The notes beneath the pieces were generated by a model that had not been told where the DNA came from, ran no database searches, and saw only the letters and a list, made by a program, of their open reading frames with translations. Made by a program: the position numbers and the translations under genes. Shown one piece after another: positions 1-5,456 of a stretch of 5,707 bases of DNA. The stretch spans positions 1 to 5,707 of the forward strand of contig JAFXOO010000201.1 of the NCBI GenBank assembly GCA_017528675.1, written 5' to 3'. Each line of letters begins with the position of its first letter. Position 1 is the first letter of the stretch. The DNA comes from Oscillospiraceae bacterium. GTDB lineage: Bacteria; Bacillota; Clostridia; Oscillospirales; Ruminococcaceae.

Positions 1-23
1 CTGGATTTACATTCAGAATCCAG
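1..23. repeat. Inverted repeat downstream of the solute-binding protein gene, at the window edge
   Basis: CTGGATT (1-7) and AATCCAG (17-23) are exact reverse complements around a 9-nt loop, 34 nt after the stop of the solute-binding protein gene. It could be the stem of a terminator or an intercistronic hairpin before a permease gene. The bases that would decide (a T-run on the minus strand) fall outside the window. Confidence 0.35.
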
Positions 24-57
24 GCTTTCGTTCTGTATTTAGCTGTCAGCTCATCAC

Positions 58-879
58 TCACTTCACCGTCGTCACATCGCTGCCGAACCACTTGGTGGAG
101 ATTTCACCGAGCTTGCCGTCAGCCTTCATGGCACTGAGCTGCTTCTGCACTTCATCACAAAGTGCCTGATCATTCTTGCGGAAGCCGATGGCGTACTCCT
201 CCTTCTCCAGCCCCTCCTCAAGCATGACAAAATCCTTGCCGTTGGAGGTGATGAGATAATTGGCAACCACGGAATCCATAAACACCGCATCCGAGAAGCC
301 CATTTCCATCTGGCGCAGAGCCTCAACATTGTCCTCCAGGGGAGTCTCGTGGATGGTGCTGAAGAAGTCTGCTGCCTCAAGGATTTCCTGCGCAGTGGAG
401 CCGGTCTGTACACCGACGGTCTTTCCGCTGAGGTCGGCAATGCCCTTGATTTCGCTGTTGGCCGGAACCACGAAGATCATCTCGTTCTCCATGTACGGGT
501 CAGAGAGGTTCATTGCCTCGGCACGGGACGGGTTCACGCTCAGACCGTTCCAGATGCAGTCGATACGGCCTGCATTGAGATCCTCCTCCTTGGCATCCCA
601 GACAATCGGCTGCTTGATGAGCTTGACGCCCATGCGGTCACAGACCTCCTGTGCGACATCAATATCAAAGCCGACGATATTGTTGTTCTCATCCGTGAAG
701 CCCATCGGCGGGAAGGAGGCGTCCAGACCGAGTACGAACTCACCGCTGTCCAGCACCTTTTGGAGGGAAGCGTCGCCGGATGGATTGGCAGTTCCTGTGC
801 CGGCAGAGCCGCCTGCACAGCCCCCCAGCATCAGCATTGTCATTGCAGTCATAGCTGCCAGGATTTTTTTCAGTTTCAT
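58..879 (-). CDS. Amino-acid ABC transporter substrate-binding lipoprotein (SBP_bac_3 family)
   Basis: This 273-residue protein is the extracellular binding component of a polar amino-acid ABC importer, anchored to the outer face of the membrane. Residues 1-21 form a lipoprotein signal: basic MKLKK, a hydrophobic stretch, then the lipobox LGGC with Cys21 as lipidation site. A short Gly/Ser/Thr-rich linker (22-38) leads into a periplasmic-binding fold typical of family 3: VLGLDASFPPMGF (49-61), GFDIDVAQ (70-77), SVNPSRAEAMNLSDPYM (114-130, with Arg119 where the family contacts the ligand carboxylate), GKTVGVQTGST (152-162) and the second-lobe Asp202 in AVFMDS. Length is normal. The ATG start is fixed by AAGGAG at 888-893, 8 nt upstream, and by the signal peptide. 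It has its own promoter. Permease and ATPase genes would be expected beyond the left edge. The exact substrate (cystine, arginine, glutamine or other) cannot be read from the sequence. Confidence 0.95.
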   Translation of the reverse strand: MKLKKILAAMTAMTMLMLGGCAGGSAGTGTANPSGDASLQKVLDSGEFVLGLDASFPPMGFTDENNNIVGFDIDVAQEVCDRMGVKLIKQPIVWDAKEEDLNAGRIDCIWNGLSVNPSRAEAMNLSDPYMENEMIFVVPANSEIKGIADLSGKTVGVQTGSTAQEILEAADFFSTIHETPLEDNVEALRQMEMGFSDAVFMDSVVANYLITSNGKDFVMLEEGLEKEEYAIGFRKNDQALCDEVQKQLSAMKADGKLGEISTKWFGSDVTTVK

Positions 880-907
880 GGTATCTGCTCCTTATGATTC
901 ATATTTG

Positions 908-922
908 GATAGCGCTTCTATC
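908..922. repeat. Short inverted repeat at the predicted transcription start
   Basis: GATAG (908-912) and CTATC (918-922) are exact reverse complements separated by 5 nt, immediately downstream of the -10 box of the solute-binding protein promoter. It could be a repressor operator half-site pair or a small 5'-end hairpin in the mRNA. Five-base arms are short enough to arise by chance, so this is only a position-based suggestion. Confidence 0.25.
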
Positions 923-951
923 AGTTTACCATAATCAGGTCGATTTGTCAA
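923..951 (-). promoter_or_regulatory. SigA-type promoter for the solute-binding protein gene
   Basis: On the minus strand a perfect -35 box TTGACA (946-951) is followed by a 17-nt spacer and the -10 box TAAACT (923-928, 4 of 6 consensus). TGG stands directly before the -10, which is the extended -10 pattern TGn. The predicted transcript start is near 916, giving a 5' leader of about 37 nt that includes the AAGGAG ribosome binding site. The -35 box overlaps the stop codon of the upstream HAD gene (948-950). This suggests the transporter gene can be expressed independently of the riboflavin operon. Confidence 0.7.
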
Positions 952-1748
952 GAGACGGGCACGAAGAATCCGAAATGCTCCATTGCCTGGTACACGCCGT
1001 CGTGGTAAAGATCCTCCGTGACATAATCCGCATGCGGAATCAGCAGACCGCCGTTTCCCATCGCAATGCCGGTTCCGGCAGCTTCAAGCATCGGTAAATC
1101 ATTGAGGCTGTCCCCGATGGCATAGGCATGTGAACGGTCAATTCCGTGATATTGCAGCACATACTCTGCACCTGTACGCTTGGAACAGCCTTTCGGTGCC
1201 ATCTCCCCGAAGCCGTAGCCACGGTCGATAAAGTCGAAATAGGGGGCAATGCCTGTTTTAAAGCCGTCCAGATCGCTCTGCGCATCATAGGCGATCACGA
1301 ACTTATCGAAGCCGAAATCCGCATCCTCCACGCTGCGCCAGACGTTCTTCTCCTGCATCCGGAAGGTATCCCGGATGACCTGGATGAAAGGAAGATTTCT
1401 TGTCTCCGGGTCAAAGTAGAATGCATCCCGTCTTTCGTACAGCGGTGCACAGTCTGTCGTCCGGACGAGGTCAGCGATCTTCCGGCAGACTTCCGGGGGA
1501 TTGGTGCGGTAAAAGACCTCCTTGCCGCCGCATTCGATATAGGTTCCGCAGCCGCAGATATAGCCGTCAAATCCGAGGCACCGCACATCCTCGTCCACAT
1601 TGATGACCGGCCTTCCGGTGTTGACATAGAGCAGATGCCCTGCCTCCCGTGCAAGACGCAGCGCCCTGACGGTGCTCTCCGGCACGAAATGCGATGCCGA
1701 ATCCTCCATCAGGGTGCCGTCTATGTCAAAAAACATGATCTTCTGCAT
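948..1748 (-). CDS. Cof-type HAD-superfamily phosphatase, candidate riboflavin-pathway (ARPP) phosphatase
   Basis: This 266-residue cytoplasmic hydrolase has all four HAD motifs. Motif I is FFDIDGT (nucleophile Asp8, acid/base Asp10), motif II is VNTGRP (Thr44), motif III Lys186 is in APKGCSK, and motif IV is GDSLNDLPML (Asp213, Asp217). The large C2-type cap between motifs II and III (about residues 60-180) and the total length match the Cof/HAD-IIB group, which dephosphorylates small phosphorylated metabolites using Mg2+. Its ATG shares one base with the ribH stop (TGATG), indicating translational coupling; the Shine-Dalgarno before it is weak. In Bacillus subtilis (YcsE, YwtE, YitU) and Escherichia coli (YbjI, YigB), HAD enzymes remove the phosphate from 5-amino-6-ribitylaminouracil 5'-phosphate, the step between RibD and RibH. 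Coupling to ribH makes this the likely role here, but that is inferred from context. Family identity is secure; the substrate is not. Confidence 0.93.
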   Translation of the reverse strand: MQKIMFFDIDGTLMEDSASHFVPESTVRALRLAREAGHLLYVNTGRPVINVDEDVRCLGFDGYICGCGTYIECGGKEVFYRTNPPEVCRKIADLVRTTDCAPLYERRDAFYFDPETRNLPFIQVIRDTFRMQEKNVWRSVEDADFGFDKFVIAYDAQSDLDGFKTGIAPYFDFIDRGYGFGEMAPKGCSKRTGAEYVLQYHGIDRSHAYAIGDSLNDLPMLEAAGTGIAMGNGGLLIPHADYVTEDLYHDGVYQAMEHFGFFVPVS

Positions 1749-2209
1749 CAGATTTTCTTCAGCAGGGAAGTGAGTTCAAGCGCACCGAGTGCACAGTCAT
1801 AGCCCTTGTTGCCAGCCTTGGTACCGGCACGCTCGATGGCCTGCTCGATGGTATCGGTTGTCAGTACGCCGAACATCACCGGTACGCCGGTTTCGAGAGA
1901 TACGGACGCAATGCCCTTGGACACCTCTGCGCAGACATAGTCATAGTGGCTTGTGGATCCACGGATCACAGCACCCACACAGATCACGGCGTCATACTTC
2001 CCGGAAGCAGCGAGCCTCTTGGCAACGAGCGGAATCTCGAAAGCCCCCGGCACCCATGCCAGGGAGATGTCCTCCTCCGCAACGCCGTGCCGCCGCAGGC
2101 AGTCCTCTGCGCCGCCAACGAGCTTGTTGACGATGAATTCATTGAATCTCGATGCCACAATGGCCATTTTCAGGCCGGCACCTTCGTAAATACCTTCCAG
2201 TACTCTCAT
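1748..2209 (-). CDS. ribH: 6,7-dimethyl-8-ribityllumazine synthase (riboflavin synthase beta chain)
   Basis: RibH condenses 5-amino-6-ribitylaminouracil with 3,4-dihydroxy-2-butanone 4-phosphate to give 6,7-dimethyl-8-ribityllumazine, usually as a 60-subunit or pentameric cytoplasmic assembly. At 153 residues it has the normal length. Family signatures run in order: ASRFNEFI (19-26, aromatic substrate-stacking Phe22), VPGAFEIP (53-60), GAVIRGSTSHYDYV (79-92, catalytic His88), and the phosphate-binding segment ERAGTKAGNKG (126-136, Arg127), with the typical C-terminal helix. The ATG is preceded by AAAGGA (2218-2223) with 8 nt spacing. It lies 67 nt downstream of ribBA, in a gap that contains a strong hairpin, and overlaps the following HAD phosphatase gene by one base. 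Its product feeds RibE, encoded upstream in the same operon. Confidence 0.98.
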   Translation of the reverse strand: MRVLEGIYEGAGLKMAIVASRFNEFIVNKLVGGAEDCLRRHGVAEEDISLAWVPGAFEIPLVAKRLAASGKYDAVICVGAVIRGSTSHYDYVCAEVSKGIASVSLETGVPVMFGVLTTDTIEQAIERAGTKAGNKGYDCALGALELTSLLKKI

Positions 2210-2245
2210 AGTAATGATCCTTTCATGATAAAAAATGATGCAGGT

Positions 2246-2266
2246 GCAGGAGGCTCAGCCTCCTGC
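2246..2266 (-). promoter_or_regulatory. Strong intercistronic hairpin between ribBA and ribH
   Basis: Ten-base arms GCAGGAGGCT (2246-2255) and AGCCTCCTGC (2257-2266) are perfect reverse complements around one central base, giving a GC-rich stem of about 9 bp with a 3-nt loop in the ribBA-ribH transcript. A run of six T (minus strand, 2230-2235) follows, but 10 nt after the stem rather than directly. It is therefore not a textbook intrinsic terminator. It may be a partial attenuator, an RNase barrier or a processing site that sets the ratio of ribH to ribBA mRNA. The structure is certain from the sequence; its role is inferred. Confidence 0.6.
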
Positions 2267-2276
2267 CGGCAAATAC

Positions 2277-3473
2277 TCACACCTGCTCCAGTAAATGCCC
2301 CATCTTCTCCCGTTTTGTCCGCAGATAGAGCAGGTCATTTTCCTGCGGGGCAATCTCGATGGGTTCACGGGAGAGAATCTCGATGCCGTATTCCGAGAGG
2401 TCACTGATCTTGTCGGGATTGTTGGTCATGATGCGCAGGCGGGTTGCACCGAGATCCTTGAGAATCTGTGCGCCCTCGCTGTAATCCCGCAGATCGGCAG
2501 GGAATCCGAGCTCGACATTCGCCTCGACTGTATCCCGGCCATGCTCCTGCAAATCATAGGCACGCAGCTTGTTGATGAGCCCGATGCCACGGCCCTCCTG
2601 CCGCAGATAAACGAGAATGCCACGCTGTTCCGCAGCAATACGCCGCATTGCTTCATCGAGCTGCTGGCCGCAGTCACAGCGTGCCGAGCCGAATACATCG
2701 CCCGTCAGGCACTCCGAATGTACACGGCAGAGCACCGGCGCACCGTCAGCCACATCCCCCATGACGAGCGCCACATGCTCGCAGCCGGTGATGGAGTTGC
2801 GGTAGCCATAGATCTGGAACTCACCGTATTTGGTAGGAAGATGGGCGCTTGTGACACGCTCCATGAAGGTGTCACGCATCCTGCGGTAGCGCTGAAGCTC
2901 CCGGATGGTCGTGATGCAAAGCCCATGCTCCGCCGCAAATGCCTTCAGAGCGGTTGTGCGCATCATCGTTCCGTCATCTGCCATGATCTCGCAGCACAGA
3001 CCACACGGAGCAAGACCGGCAAGCCGCAGCAGATCGACCGTTGCCTCAGTATGTCCTGCCCGTTCAAGTACACCGCCCGGTTTTGCCTCCAGCGGGAACA
3101 TATGACCGGGGCGCCGGAAATCATGCGGGTTTGCGCTTTCCACACATTTGCGGGCTGTGTAGCCACGCTCCTCGGCGGAGATGCCTGTGGTTGTGTCCAC
3201 ATGGTCGATTGACTCCGTGAAGGCAGTGCAGTGATTGTCCGTGTTGTTGGCGACCATCTGGTGCAGTCCGAGCTTGCGGATGTAGTCGCTGCTCATGGGC
3301 ATGCAAATCAGTCCACGGCCATATGTTGCCATAAAATTGACATTTTCAGTCGTTGCATACTGCGCCGCACAGATCAGATCTCCTTCATTTTCACGGTCGG
3401 GGTCGTCGATCACCAGAATCAGCTTACCTGCCCGCAGCGCATCAAGCGCCTCTGGAATGGTATGAAATTGCAT
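2277..3473 (-). CDS. ribBA: Bifunctional 3,4-dihydroxy-2-butanone 4-phosphate synthase / GTP cyclohydrolase II
   Basis: RibBA supplies both precursors of riboflavin: the RibB half converts ribulose 5-phosphate to DHBP plus formate, and the RibA half opens GTP to the diaminopyrimidine. The protein has 398 residues, the usual length. RibB (about 1-200) shows DDPDRENEGDL (23-33, metal/substrate Glu28 and Glu30), TGISAEERGYT (96-106), RPGHMFPLEA (121-130) and RAGHTEATVDL (138-148). RibA (about 204-398) shows the zinc motif HSECLTGDVFGSARCDCG (252-269; Cys255, Cys266, Cys268), RQEGRGIGL (291-299), FPADLRDYSEGAQIL (324-338, catalytic Asp327/Arg329) and TNNPDKI (350-356). The start is the ATG at 3471-3473, with AAAGG 8 nt upstream. 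The frame is open for 26 more codons upstream, but that extension overlaps the preceding gene and adds nothing conserved. The upstream gene ends 19 nt before this start. Confidence 0.97.
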   Translation of the reverse strand: MQFHTIPEALDALRAGKLILVIDDPDRENEGDLICAAQYATTENVNFMATYGRGLICMPMSSDYIRKLGLHQMVANNTDNHCTAFTESIDHVDTTTGISAEERGYTARKCVESANPHDFRRPGHMFPLEAKPGGVLERAGHTEATVDLLRLAGLAPCGLCCEIMADDGTMMRTTALKAFAAEHGLCITTIRELQRYRRMRDTFMERVTSAHLPTKYGEFQIYGYRNSITGCEHVALVMGDVADGAPVLCRVHSECLTGDVFGSARCDCGQQLDEAMRRIAAEQRGILVYLRQEGRGIGLINKLRAYDLQEHGRDTVEANVELGFPADLRDYSEGAQILKDLGATRLRIMTNNPDKISDLSEYGIEILSREPIEIAPQENDLLYLRTKREKMGHLLEQV

Positions 3474-3492
3474 AAAAAACACCTTTCTGTAA

Positions 3493-3999
3493 TCAGGGCT
3501 GGGGGTTGAAAAAATCTTCGAGACGGATGTTGAGGTCAGTGAGCACTTCAATCAGCTCACTGCCGGCATCTGTCCCGGCAAGCCGCTGCCCCAGCTCTGT
3601 ATAATCTTCATGTTCAAGCAGCAGCAGACAGTCGTCAGCCAGAGATGCCAGCTCCCGGAGGTTATGCAGCGGCTTTTTGAAGCATAGAAAACCGCTCGTC
3701 CGGGTGAGGGCTTCGGCCAGTGCCCTCTCAGCATGGCGGTATTCATCAGCCATGCCGTACTGTGCAGCATCCGGCTCGTAGACGGAATCATTCGCAGCGG
3801 CATCAAGCAGACATCCGCAAATCCAGACCGCAATGCAGAGCTGTTCCGGAATCCGTCCGGTGCTTGTTCCGGCATCAATGGCATCCACGGCGTCCGAGAA
3901 CGCCTGCAATGTGATCTCAACTAAAGAAGCGGCATCCTCTGCACGGCACAGTGAGCGCAGGAATATCCTTGCAGAGTCAAATGAAAACGGCGTATTCAC
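3493..3999 (-). CDS. Unrecognised 168-residue protein inside the riboflavin operon
   Basis: I recognise no family here. The best start is the GTG at 3997-3999: AGGAGG (4004-4009) lies 4 nt upstream and overlaps the TAG stop of ribE, so the two genes are only 8 nt apart and probably translationally coupled. The frame is open further upstream into ribE, to 4107, but that part is only ribE read in another frame. The product looks like an all-helical, acidic, Ala/Leu-rich soluble protein. There is no signal peptide. A hydrophobic stretch IAVWICGCLLDAA (56-68) is short for a membrane span. Six cysteines (18, 55, 61, 63, 106, 124) form no clear zinc motif, and there are no Walker, HAD or Rossmann signatures. 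It ends in a probable long helix (about 144-164, SELIEVLTDLNIRLEDFF). ribBA starts 19 nt downstream. Position implies a role tied to flavin synthesis or use, but nothing in the sequence defines it. Confidence 0.8.
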   Translation of the reverse strand: MNTPFSFDSARIFLRSLCRAEDAASLVEITLQAFSDAVDAIDAGTSTGRIPEQLCIAVWICGCLLDAAANDSVYEPDAAQYGMADEYRHAERALAEALTRTSGFLCFKKPLHNLRELASLADDCLLLLEHEDYTELGQRLAGTDAGSELIEVLTDLNIRLEDFFNPQP

Positions 4000-4007
4000 A
4001 CAGCCTC

Positions 4008-4649
4008 CTACAGAAACCCGTGCTGTGCAAGAAAATCCTGCGAGATGCCGCTGCGGTTCTGTGCCCCTCCGCAGAGCTTCTCCACATATTTCGCCACAAT
4101 ATCGCACTCCAGATTAACCGCATCACCGGGCTTTTTTGTGAGCAGTGTCGTTTCGCTGCCGGTATGCGGGATGACGGAAACGGCAAAATCCTGCTGTGTG
4201 ACAGCGGCCACCGTCAGACTGATACCGTCAATGGCGATGCTGCCCTTTTCGACGATATAGCGCAGGATATGCTCCTCTGCCATGATTGTGACCCAGACGG
4301 CATTGCCCTCCCGCCGGAGAGAACGGATGTGCCCGGTGCCGTCAATATGTCCGGTGACGATATGCCCGCCGAAGCGTCCGCCCGCTGCCATGGCACGTTC
4401 AAGATTTACCGGAGCACCTGGTGCAAGTCCGCCGAGATTGGTGCGCCGCATGGTTTCCGGCATCACATCGGCAGAAAAATGTCCCGCATCGAAGCTGCAC
4501 ACCGTCAGGCATGTGCCGTTGACGGCGATGCTGTCACCGATGCGGACATCTGTGAGCACTCTGCTTGCAGCAACCGTCACGGTGCAGGTGCTCCCGCCCG
4601 TGCGGATTTGCGAAATATGACCGATTTCTTCAATAATTCCTGTGAACAT
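4008..4649 (-). CDS. ribE: Riboflavin synthase, alpha subunit
   Basis: RibE catalyses the last step, dismutation of two 6,7-dimethyl-8-ribityllumazine molecules into riboflavin and 5-amino-6-ribitylaminouracil, which RibH reuses. The 213-residue protein has the normal length and the internal duplication of the family. Barrel 1 (about 1-95) begins MFTGIIEEIG and contains NGTCLTV (44-50). Barrel 2 (about 96-190) contains GGHIVTGHIDG (94-104) and DGISLTV (141-147). The C-terminal trimerisation helix follows, with the typical ending GISQDFLAQHGFL. The ATG is fixed by the invariant N-terminus; the nearest Shine-Dalgarno-like GAGG is about 12 nt upstream, longer than elsewhere in the operon. It lies 102 nt after the ribD stop. 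The gene ends in TAG, and that stop is embedded in the ribosome binding site of the next gene. This is evidence that TAG works as a stop codon in this organism. Confidence 0.97.
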   Translation of the reverse strand: MFTGIIEEIGHISQIRTGGSTCTVTVAASRVLTDVRIGDSIAVNGTCLTVCSFDAGHFSADVMPETMRRTNLGGLAPGAPVNLERAMAAGGRFGGHIVTGHIDGTGHIRSLRREGNAVWVTIMAEEHILRYIVEKGSIAIDGISLTVAAVTQQDFAVSVIPHTGSETTLLTKKPGDAVNLECDIVAKYVEKLCGGAQNRSGISQDFLAQHGFL

Positions 4650-4711
4650 GACTGATTGCTACCTCATCATCTTCTCCTGCTTTGCGGCAATCGGAGAGAA
4701 TTTGCGTGAAA

Positions 4712-4750
4712 GCCCGCATTTTCCTGCAAAAATTGCACATTTCGCAGGGC
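4712..4750 (-). other. Possible structured leader between ribD and ribE
   Basis: The 102-nt gap between ribD and ribE can fold on the minus-strand transcript. An outer stem pairs GCCC(T)GC (4744-4750, one bulged base) with GCGGGC (4712-4717), enclosing an inner stem TGCAA (4733-4737) / TTGCA (4725-4729) with a TTT loop. It is not followed by a T-run, so it is not a terminator, and it has none of the conserved blocks of an FMN riboswitch. An alternative CCTGC/GCAGG pairing competes with the inner stem. It may be no more than chance. Confidence 0.25.
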
Positions 4751-4759
4751 ATTATAACA
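4751..4759 (-). promoter_or_regulatory. Possible extended -10 promoter ahead of ribE
   Basis: Across the ribD stop codon the minus strand reads TGTTATAAT, a perfect TATAAT (4751-4756) with the TGn extension. It lies about 100 nt before the ribE start, at the head of the widest intergenic gap in the window. No convincing -35 box is found 16-18 nt upstream. The bases also encode the final Met-Leu-stop of RibD, so part of the match may be coincidence. If active, it would let ribE and the downstream genes be transcribed without ribD. Confidence 0.3.
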
Positions 4760-5429
4760 TTCTGTCCCGGTGCCCGTTCTGGAGCACATCAAATTCTAGC
4801 AGCACATCCTCACCGAACCGCTGGAACGTCGGCGGACTGAGCCGGTAGGCTTCATCCACCTCGTAGACACCAAGGCCGCCGACAGCAGATTTTGCCGAAA
4901 CGCCGCCGAATACCTTTGGTGCAATATAAACCTGCATATGCTGCACGATGCCTGCCCGCAGCGCAGCCTCATGCAACGCAGCACCGCCCTCAAGCAGAAC
5001 AGAATCAATTCCTAAACCGCCGAGCTTGCGCATCAGCGAGCGCAGGTTGACACGCCCGTCCGAGGACACGATCTCCAGCACATGCACACCACGTTTTTCG
5101 AGCTGTTCGGTCTTGCGGCCGTCTGACCGGCAGCATGCGACATATGTCGGAATCTCATTAGCCGTTGTCACGAGCTTACAGTTGAGGGGAATCTGGAGAT
5201 TGGAATCGCAGATAACCCGCACCGGATTGCTTGGATTCTCCACACGGCAGGTGAGCACCGGGTCATCCGCCAGCACTGTACCGATGCCGACCATGATGGC
5301 AGCGCAGCGCTTGCGGGTGAGATGCACGTTGCGCCGTGCCTCCTCGCCGGTAATCCACCTGGACAGCCCTGCACGGGTGGCGGTTTTGCCGTCGGCAGTC
5401 ATGGCGATTTTCATGATGACATAGGGCAT
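4752..5429 (-). CDS. ribD: RibD C-terminal domain: 5-amino-6-(5-phosphoribosylamino)uracil reductase
   Basis: This is the reductase half of RibD (RibD_C, dihydrofolate-reductase-like fold), which uses NADPH to reduce the ribosyl side chain of the deaminated pyrimidine to ribityl. From the ATG at 5427-5429 it gives 225 residues. They contain MKIAMTADGKTAT (6-18), SRWITGEEAR (23-32), GIGTVLADDPVLT (48-60), NPVRVICDSNL (68-78), LLEGGAALHEAAL (145-157) and YIAPKVFGG (168-176), so the domain is complete to its TAA stop. The segment is in frame with the deaminase half but separated from it by an amber codon at 5457-5459. Between that stop and this ATG the frame still encodes the conserved linker IFFHYISTK. 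No Shine-Dalgarno precedes the ATG, so independent translation would need reinitiation or readthrough. Normally both halves form one protein of about 360-370 residues. The gene may thus be a broken ribD rather than a deliberate split. Confidence 0.85.
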   Translation of the reverse strand: MPYVIMKIAMTADGKTATRAGLSRWITGEEARRNVHLTRKRCAAIMVGIGTVLADDPVLTCRVENPSNPVRVICDSNLQIPLNCKLVTTANEIPTYVACCRSDGRKTEQLEKRGVHVLEIVSSDGRVNLRSLMRKLGGLGIDSVLLEGGAALHEAALRAGIVQHMQVYIAPKVFGGVSAKSAVGGLGVYEVDEAYRLSPPTFQRFGEDVLLEFDVLQNGHRDRML

Positions 5430-5456
5430 TTTAGTAGAAATGTAGTGGAAAAAGAT

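Noticed and set aside
260..934. Plus-strand frame of 224 codons opposite the solute-binding protein gene
   Set aside because: The sense strand encodes a complete lipoprotein with all family motifs; the antisense product is low-complexity and Ser/Pro/Arg-rich, as typical of shadow frames.
2295..3212. Long plus-strand frame (305 codons) opposite ribBA
   Set aside because: It is an antisense shadow of a clearly identified enzyme gene in GC-rich codons, with no family features and no credible ribosome binding site.
3474..3551. Extension of ribBA upstream by 26 codons
   Set aside because: The added residues overlap the preceding gene and are not part of RibB. The ATG at 3471-3473 has a good ribosome binding site and the family N-terminus.
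4000..4107. Extension of the unknown gene upstream to an ATG at 4107
   Set aside because: That region is the ribE 3' end read in another frame. The GTG at 3997-3999 has AGGAGG at the right place and leaves a normal 8-nt gap.
3951..4655. Plus-strand frame of 234 codons opposite ribE and the unknown gene
   Set aside because: It spans two sense genes and their junction, which is expected of a chance antisense frame rather than a gene; no domain is recognisable.
4630..4740. A 36-codon minus-strand frame starting at the ATG at 4738-4740 and overlapping the ribE start by 20 nt
   Set aside because: It has no Shine-Dalgarno, its length is within chance expectation, and the product shows no recognisable feature; at most it could be a leader that couples to ribE.
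4650..4751. FMN riboswitch in the ribD-ribE gap
   Set aside because: The gap is too short and lacks the conserved sequence blocks of the element. An FMN riboswitch, if present, would be upstream of ribD outside the window.
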